Shown here: piece after piece, positions 38,582 through 42,577 of the stretch | How the letters are laid out: the number at the start of each line of letters is the position of its first letter | How positions within the stretch are numbered: the stretch's first letter is position 1 | Source: Candidatus Methanoperedens nitratireducens | Lineage (GTDB): Archaea; Halobacteriota; Methanosarcinia; Methanosarcinales; Methanoperedenaceae | Length of the DNA: 42,577 bases | Reading direction: 5' to 3' | Assembly: GCF_900196725.1 (NCBI RefSeq) | Contig: NZ_FZMP01000044.1 | Span: forward strand, 1 to 42,577 | The notes under the pieces: generated by a model | The model's input: the letters and a program-made list of their open reading frames with translations, nothing else | Told to the model about the DNA's origin: nothing | The model's database searches: none | Made by a program: the position numbers and the translations under genes

Positions 38582-38741
38582 TTAAGAACGATGGCGCCCA
38601 ATGAAGTAATTAGCCATCTCAAGCACTTCATCATCAGAAATCCCGGCGTCCTTTTCGGCAACGTACTCTACATTATGTCCCATCAATCGAAGACTATCAG
38701 CGATTTGCCTTGTCAATGTTCTCATCCGCCAGAAAATTCAC
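38582..38741 (-). pseudogene. decayed DUF5615 (PIN-like) gene
   Basis: On the minus strand a GTG at 38741 opens VNFLADENIDKA, the typical DUF5615 N terminus with its DEN motif. After a frame change near 38702-38708 it continues IADSLRLMGHNVEYVAEKDAGISDDEVLEMAN, then breaks into an unrelated end and stops at 38582. The LTEDKDFG half of the fold is missing. It lies antisense, directly upstream of the peroxiredoxin, and is another toxin-antitoxin relic next to the intact pair. Confidence 0.65.
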
Positions 38742-38851
38742 GAGACCGCCTCAGCGACCGGATATACCCTGAAATTTGCCATTCATCGAGATCTCAGACA
38801 CCTTTATATCCAAACAATTACCATAAATTATCACAGGTGCGAGTGATAAAT

Positions 38852-39373
38852 ATGAATATCCAGGTCGGTCAGAAAGCTCCTGGCTTCACGGTGCAGGGAA
38901 TAGTTAAAGGAGAAATCCGCGATATCCGTCTTGAGGATTATTTAAAAAAATGGGTCGTGCTTTTCTTTTATCCCGGCGACTTTACATTTGTCTGCCCCAC
39001 AGAAGTAACCGCGTTCAGTGAACAGAACGATGAGTTCGCGGAATTAAATGCACAGCTGCTGGGGGTAAGCGTGGATAGCGTGCATGCTCACAGTGCATGG
39101 CTCAAAGAGCTTGGAGAGTTGAAGTATCCGCTGCTCAGCGATATAACCAAAGATGTAAGCAGGAGCTACGGCGTACTGATAGAGAGCAAGGGTGTAAGCC
39201 TGCGGGGCGCTTTTATAATAGACCCCGAAGGCGTGCTCAGATACCAGGTAGTGCATGACCTTGATATCGGCAGGAACGTTGATGAGATACTCCGCGTTTT
39301 GAACGCCCTGCAGACAGGGGAAATGTGCCCGGTCGGGTGGAAACCGGGAAAAGCCACGCTGAGGAAAGCCTGA
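38852..39373 (+). CDS. 2-Cys peroxiredoxin (AhpC/Prx1 type)
   Basis: Reduces hydrogen peroxide and organic peroxides. In the 173-residue protein the peroxidatic cysteine is Cys48 in YPGDFTFVCPTE and the resolving cysteine is Cys159 in GEMCPVGWKPG, as in typical AhpC. The frame extends upstream to 38591, but that extension lies over the DUF5615 relic; the ATG at 38852 matches the family start and has AGGTG about twelve bases before it. lipA begins 5 bases after it, so they are probably cotranscribed. Its reductant is unknown; the nearby disulfide reductase lpdA is a possible donor. Confidence 0.94.
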   Translation: MNIQVGQKAPGFTVQGIVKGEIRDIRLEDYLKKWVVLFFYPGDFTFVCPTEVTAFSEQNDEFAELNAQLLGVSVDSVHAHSAWLKELGELKYPLLSDITKDVSRSYGVLIESKGVSLRGAFIIDPEGVLRYQVVHDLDIGRNVDEILRVLNALQTGEMCPVGWKPGKATLRKA

Positions 39374-39377
39374 AAAA

Positions 39378-40241
39378 ATGACAAAGCCCGAATGGCTCAA
39401 GACAAGACCTCCTGCTGGAGCTAAATTTTTAACTTTAAAGAGTGCCCTGAATGAGCACGGCCTGAACACGGTCTGCACAGGCGCCAGATGCCCCAATGTA
39501 GGGGAGTGCTGGAGCAGGGGCACAGCCACTTTTATGATTATGGGTTCGGTCTGCACAAGGAATTGCCGGTTCTGCGCGGTGGATAAAGGGAAGCACGGCG
39601 AGCCTCTTGACCATTCCGAACCTTCACGGATCGCGCAGGCTGTGAAGGAAACAGGCTTGCGGTACGTTGTTCTGACTTCTGTGGACAGGGATGATCTTCC
39701 CGATGGCGGGGCAGGACATTTTTCAGATTGCATTGGGGCAATAAAGGATATCAATAAGGATTTAATCGTAGAGGCGCTTATTCCTGATTTCCAGGGCGAT
39801 ATGGAATGCCTGCGGAAAGTAATTGAGGCTCATCCCGACGTAGTGGGACATAACATAGAGACTACCGAAGAGTTCCAGGCTGTTGCGAGGGACAAAAAGG
39901 CAGGTTACAGGCTATCGATGGACGTATTAGGAAACGCAAAAAAGATGGCACCCTCTATCTACACTAAATCCTCCCTGATGCTTGGTCTCGGTGAAACTGA
40001 AGAGATGGTGCTCCGGACGATGGAAGAGCTAAAAAATGCAGAAGTAGATATCCTTACACTGGGCCAGTATCTCAGACCGACTGTCAGGCAACTGGAAGTT
40101 AAAGAGTTCATCCCTCCGGAAAGATTCGCATATTATAAGGAAAAGGCGCTGGAGATGGGATTCCTTTCAGTCATCAGCGGTCCTCTTGTCAGAAGTTCAT
40201 ACATGGCTGATTTTATTGTTGAGGGTTTCAGTAAAGGTTAA
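39378..40241 (+). CDS. lipA: lipoyl synthase
   Basis: Radical-SAM enzyme that inserts two sulfurs into protein-bound octanoyl groups to make lipoyl cofactor. The auxiliary cluster motif is C33-x4-C38-x5-C44 (CTGARCPNVGEC), the radical-SAM motif C59-x3-C63-x2-C66 (CTRNCRFC), and the C-terminal RSSY ligand serine is present in GPLVRSSYMAD. The 287 residues are standard. With lpdA next to it and pdhABC elsewhere in this window, it indicates a working lipoylated 2-oxoacid dehydrogenase (or glycine cleavage) system. No LipB, LipM or LplA is seen here. Confidence 0.96.
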   Translation: MTKPEWLKTRPPAGAKFLTLKSALNEHGLNTVCTGARCPNVGECWSRGTATFMIMGSVCTRNCRFCAVDKGKHGEPLDHSEPSRIAQAVKETGLRYVVLTSVDRDDLPDGGAGHFSDCIGAIKDINKDLIVEALIPDFQGDMECLRKVIEAHPDVVGHNIETTEEFQAVARDKKAGYRLSMDVLGNAKKMAPSIYTKSSLMLGLGETEEMVLRTMEELKNAEVDILTLGQYLRPTVRQLEVKEFIPPERFAYYKEKALEMGFLSVISGPLVRSSYMADFIVEGFSKG

Positions 40242-40339
40242 AAAGGTACAGAACCAATTTAAATTTGTATAGAGTGTGGTAATCTGACCAAAGAAAGAGT
40301 TCTGGATTATGGTGCATCATCCGGGCAGGAGGCATTCAA

Positions 40340-41746
40340 ATGGTAATGGGAGATATTATCACAGGCTGCGATGTTCTGGTAGTGGGCGGGGGACCGGGAG
40401 GATACACCGCTGCAATAAGGGCAGCCCAGCTTGGAAAGGATGTAATACTTGTGGAAAAATACGATCTCGGGGGCGTGTGCGTATATCGCGGCTGCATACC
40501 TTCCAAGGCGCTGATACATGCTGCAAACTTCATATATGATATAAAAAACCCGGGGAATATAGGAATAAAGGGCTCGGTAGAATTCGATTTAAAAAAGATC
40601 CAGCAGTGGAAATTCGAGGTCATAAAAAAACTCAGGGACGGCATCAGCAGTCTGTGCAAAAAATACAGCGTACAGGTAATAAAAGGCGAGGCGTTCTTTG
40701 AATCCTCGGAAAAAGCCAGGATTACCGCACCGGACGGCATCATCTCTACCCTGCATTTCGAGAATGCCATAATAGCAACAGGCTCGCGTCCCCGAGAGTT
40801 CCCGGGATTCACTTTTGACAGTAAACTTGTTATCAGTTCAAATGAAGCTCTCAGTCTCTTTAAAGTGCCTGAGGAAATGGTGATAATTGGAGCCGGGTAC
40901 ATCGGTATGGAGCTTGGGACGACGTACGCCAAGCTTGGTACTAAAGTAAAGATGATACAGCGCTCATCCCGGGTTCTTACCAGGTTCGATCCGCAACTGG
41001 TTGAGGTAGTAAGCCGGAAAATGGAAAAACTTGGAATGGAAGTCTATTATAATTCAAAACCTGAAGGAATGCGTAAAGAAAACGGCAAAGCCATCGTGAC
41101 CATCAGCAGCGCGGAGAAGAAAACCGAATTGACCGCTGATAAAATACTGGTATCTGTGGGCGTAATACCGAACAGCGAACGCCTGGGACTTGAAAATACG
41201 AAAGTCGAGCTTGAAAAGGACGGGTCTATAAAAGTTGATGAGAAGCGACGAACAACGGATACGAAAATATTCGCTGTCGGGGATGTGGCAGGTGCCCCGT
41301 TCGTGGCACACAAAGCCTTCAGGGAAGGAAAGGTCGCAGCAGAGGTAATAGCAGGTTTGCCAAGCGCTTTTGATAACAGGGCGATACCTGAGACAGCTTT
41401 CACCGATCCCGAAATAGCATCCGTGGGGCTGGATGAAGAGAGCGCAAAAGAGAGCGGCTTTGAAATAAGAACCGGCAAGTTCCCCTTCCGCGCATCAGGG
41501 AGCGCGCTTACCCTGGACAGGACCGATGGGTTCGTGAAAGTGATAGCGAATAAAAAAAACGGTGAGATACTTGGCGTACACATAGTCGGGGCGAATGCAT
41601 CCATGCTGATAAGCGAAGCCTCGCACTCCATAGAAATGGCTGCTTTTTTAGATGACCTCGCCGGGACGATCCATCCTCATCCGACTCTTCCCGAAATGCT
41701 GGCAGAAGCCGCAGAAGTAGCCCTTGGGAAAGCGGTTCATTTATGA
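40340..41746 (+). CDS. lpdA: dihydrolipoamide dehydrogenase (E3)
   Basis: FAD enzyme that reoxidises dihydrolipoyl arms and reduces NAD+. The 468 residues carry the canonical FAD motif VVGGGPGGYTAA, redox pair Cys47-Cys52 in GGVCVYRGCIPSK, NAD motif IIGAGYIGMELGTTYAKLG near 181, second FAD motif FAVGDVAGAPFVAHKA, and the catalytic HPHPTLPEMLAEAA near the C terminus. GGAGG lies eight bases before the ATG. Its position beside lipA makes it the best E3 candidate for the pdhABC complex. It is more canonical than the relative at 16095. Confidence 0.95.
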   Translation: MVMGDIITGCDVLVVGGGPGGYTAAIRAAQLGKDVILVEKYDLGGVCVYRGCIPSKALIHAANFIYDIKNPGNIGIKGSVEFDLKKIQQWKFEVIKKLRDGISSLCKKYSVQVIKGEAFFESSEKARITAPDGIISTLHFENAIIATGSRPREFPGFTFDSKLVISSNEALSLFKVPEEMVIIGAGYIGMELGTTYAKLGTKVKMIQRSSRVLTRFDPQLVEVVSRKMEKLGMEVYYNSKPEGMRKENGKAIVTISSAEKKTELTADKILVSVGVIPNSERLGLENTKVELEKDGSIKVDEKRRTTDTKIFAVGDVAGAPFVAHKAFREGKVAAEVIAGLPSAFDNRAIPETAFTDPEIASVGLDEESAKESGFEIRTGKFPFRASGSALTLDRTDGFVKVIANKKNGEILGVHIVGANASMLISEASHSIEMAAFLDDLAGTIHPHPTLPEMLAEAAEVALGKAVHL

Positions 41747-41791
41747 CAAAAAAAATTAGAGAAAAGTTCTGGCGCTGTTCCGCAAGAATTA

Positions 41792-41950
41792 TTATTCAAC
41801 TTTCTCGAACATATTCCTGGGCGCGCCGCACACAGGGCAGACCCAGTCATCAGGAAGACTTGAGAATTCAGTACCGGGATTTGCTCTTGGAGGATCACCT
41901 GCAGCCGGGTCGTATATATAACCGCAAACAGTACATCGATATTTTGTCAT
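41792..41950 (-). CDS. rubredoxin
   Basis: 52-residue one-iron electron carrier on the minus strand, too short for most gene calls. [14 protein letters not shown] and [11 protein letters not shown] provide the four cysteine ligands in the normal CxxC...CxxC arrangement, with the aromatic and DW residues typical of rubredoxin (SLPDDWVCP). The ATG at 41950 is preceded by GGTGAAG. It is convergent with lpdA. Likely partners are peroxide- or oxygen-reducing enzymes. Confidence 0.95.
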   Translation of the reverse strand: MTKYRCTVCGYIYDPAAGDPPRANPGTEFSSLPDDWVCPVCGAPRNMFEKVE

Positions 41951-42061
41951 TTCTTCACCATGAATAATTTTTAGCCCCTGATAACAAAAAGGTTGCTGTA
42001 AAATGTGATACTGGAAAGTTCATGTTGTTAGTCAAACCTTGAGAAATTTATTTGGAAAATC

Positions 42062-42069
42062 ATTATATA
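42062..42069 (+). promoter_or_regulatory. TATA box before the DUF2769 gene
   Basis: ATTATATA lies about 53-60 bases before the ATG at 42122; GGGGG at 42111-42115 serves as ribosome binding site, so a leader of about 30 bases is expected. Confidence 0.5.
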
Positions 42070-42121
42070 CGAACAATTAGAATAATTAATTTGGTAATTC
42101 AAAGTATTCGGGGGTTAAGAT

Positions 42122-42421
42122 ATGACAAAAGAAACTCAAAAAATGACTTTTGAACAGAATATGGAAGCAATGGATAAGATGTCTCCCGCAGAAAGAGATG
42201 CTAAAGTGGCAGAACTTACAAAGATGTGCATCTGCGGCGGATGCCCTACGTATATGGGGACAGGGGAAACGAGATTATTGTTCTGTGCAACAGGAAAGAG
42301 TACGATAATCGAAAAAGATAAAGGTTGTCTCTGTCCTGGCTGTCCGGTTCAGAATACCCTTTCCCTGAGGTGGGATCGTTACTGCATGAAGGGTTCAGGA
42401 AAAGAGCAGGCTGGAATGTAA
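42122..42421 (+). CDS. DUF2769-family cysteine-rich protein
   Basis: 99 residues. An amphipathic N terminus (EQNMEAMDKMSPAERDAKVAELTKM) leads to the family's cysteine pattern CICGGCPTY, LLFCATGKS, GCLCPGCPV and RYCMKG, which probably binds a metal or cluster. DUF2769 proteins are known mainly from methanogens and other anaerobes, without an assigned function. It has its own TATA box and a strong Shine-Dalgarno. A rubredoxin follows after 18 bases, and another lies divergently upstream, so a redox role is plausible. Confidence 0.8.
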   Translation: MTKETQKMTFEQNMEAMDKMSPAERDAKVAELTKMCICGGCPTYMGTGETRLLFCATGKSTIIEKDKGCLCPGCPVQNTLSLRWDRYCMKGSGKEQAGM

Positions 42422-42439
42422 CAATTCTATTTGAACATC

Positions 42440-42577
42440 ATGGCTAAATGGCTCTGCACTGTCTGCAATATCTACGTTTACGACGAAGAGAAAGGTGACC
42501 CTCTTACAGGAATAAGCCGGAATACAGGAGTTTCGGATTTCCCCGATTCCTGGAGATGCCCGGTTTGCGGAGCAACT
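42440..42577 (+). CDS. rubredoxin or rubredoxin-domain protein, cut by window end
   Basis: Forty-six codons are visible before the window ends. CTVCNIYVYDEEKGD and WRCPVCGAT give all four iron-ligand cysteines, with SDFPDSWRCPVCG typical of rubredoxin. The product may be a plain rubredoxin or the N-terminal domain of a larger redox protein; this cannot be decided here. It is close behind the DUF2769 gene and probably cotranscribed. Confidence 0.85.
   Translation, partial: MAKWLCTVCNIYVYDEEKGDPLTGISRNTGVSDFPDSWRCPVCGAT

Noticed and set aside
38591-38851. 87-residue N-terminal extension of the peroxiredoxin
   Set aside because: The extension is unrelated to the family, reads over the DUF5615 relic, and the ATG at 38852 matches normal AhpC starts.
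39044-39754. Minus-strand open frame of 236 codons
   Set aside because: Covers the peroxiredoxin and lipA genes in antisense; both have complete catalytic motifs on the plus strand.
41743-41967. Plus-strand 74-codon frame after lpdA
   Set aside because: It is the complement of a clear rubredoxin gene on the minus strand.

Overview
The window is archaeal chromosomal DNA. Archaeal markers are the single-chain archaeal/eukaryotic-type glycyl-tRNA synthetase, an SRP54 with archaeal layout, a SEC59/DGK-type CTP-dependent lipid kinase relative, a large eukaryote-like IleRS, and TATA boxes about 25-30 bases before several genes. Bacterial-type functions are mixed in: pyruvate dehydrogenase (PDH) with lipoyl synthase, DNA gyrase, a diheme cytochrome c peroxidase, Tat-exported and Sec-exported multicopper oxidases, and SdhB/SdhC. 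This mixture recalls Methanosarcinia that respire with c-type cytochromes (Methanoperedens-like, ANME-2d). That placement is inference; no marker here settles it.

Layout. 1-0.8 kb: an AT-rich orphan ORF and debris. 0.8-4 kb: glyS, a lipid kinase relative, a small ORF, ribH (minus). 4.2-8 kb: pdhA-pdhB-pdhC operon, then a flavodoxin. 8-8.8 kb: a transposase fossil and two tandem copies of a ~160-base structured element. 8.8-12.8 kb: cytochrome c peroxidase, ceruloplasmin-like multicopper oxidase, Tat multicopper oxidase. 12.9-18.6 kb: small proteins, M50 protease, SdhB-SdhC-disulfide oxidoreductase operon, AI-2E family permease. 18.7-22.4 kb: transposase fossil, a frameshifted exported protein, a secreted subtilase, an IS-end relic. 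22.4-31.2 kb: mostly minus strand, with ileS, a frameshifted small-protein/PIN pair (plus), a membrane-tailed FtsZ, ffh and three stress or membrane proteins. 31.5-37.4 kb: gyrB with a mini-intein, nucleotidyltransferase genes, gyrA. 37.4-42.6 kb: UPF0175/PIN toxin-antitoxin pair, peroxiredoxin, lipA, lpdA, two rubredoxins and a DUF2769 protein.

How the genes fit together. pdhABC (E1 alpha, E1 beta, E2) is completed 32 kb away by lpdA (E3) next to lipA, which makes the lipoyl cofactor; no octanoyl or lipoate transferase is seen here. Peroxiredoxin, lipoamide dehydrogenase and rubredoxins form a thiol/oxygen-defence neighbourhood. The exported peroxidase and copper oxidases would act outside the membrane on peroxide, oxygen or metals.

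Sequence quality matters. Four genes carry apparent one-base deletions in homopolymer runs, including the essential gyrA. Some 'broken' genes are therefore probably consensus errors, while others (transposase, DUF5615 and one nucleotidyltransferase remnant) look genuinely decayed. The most interesting items are the tandem structured element before the peroxidase/copper oxidase genes, the FtsZ with a C-terminal membrane helix, the GyrB intein with an eroded HNH endonuclease, and the SdhB/SdhC pair without SdhA.
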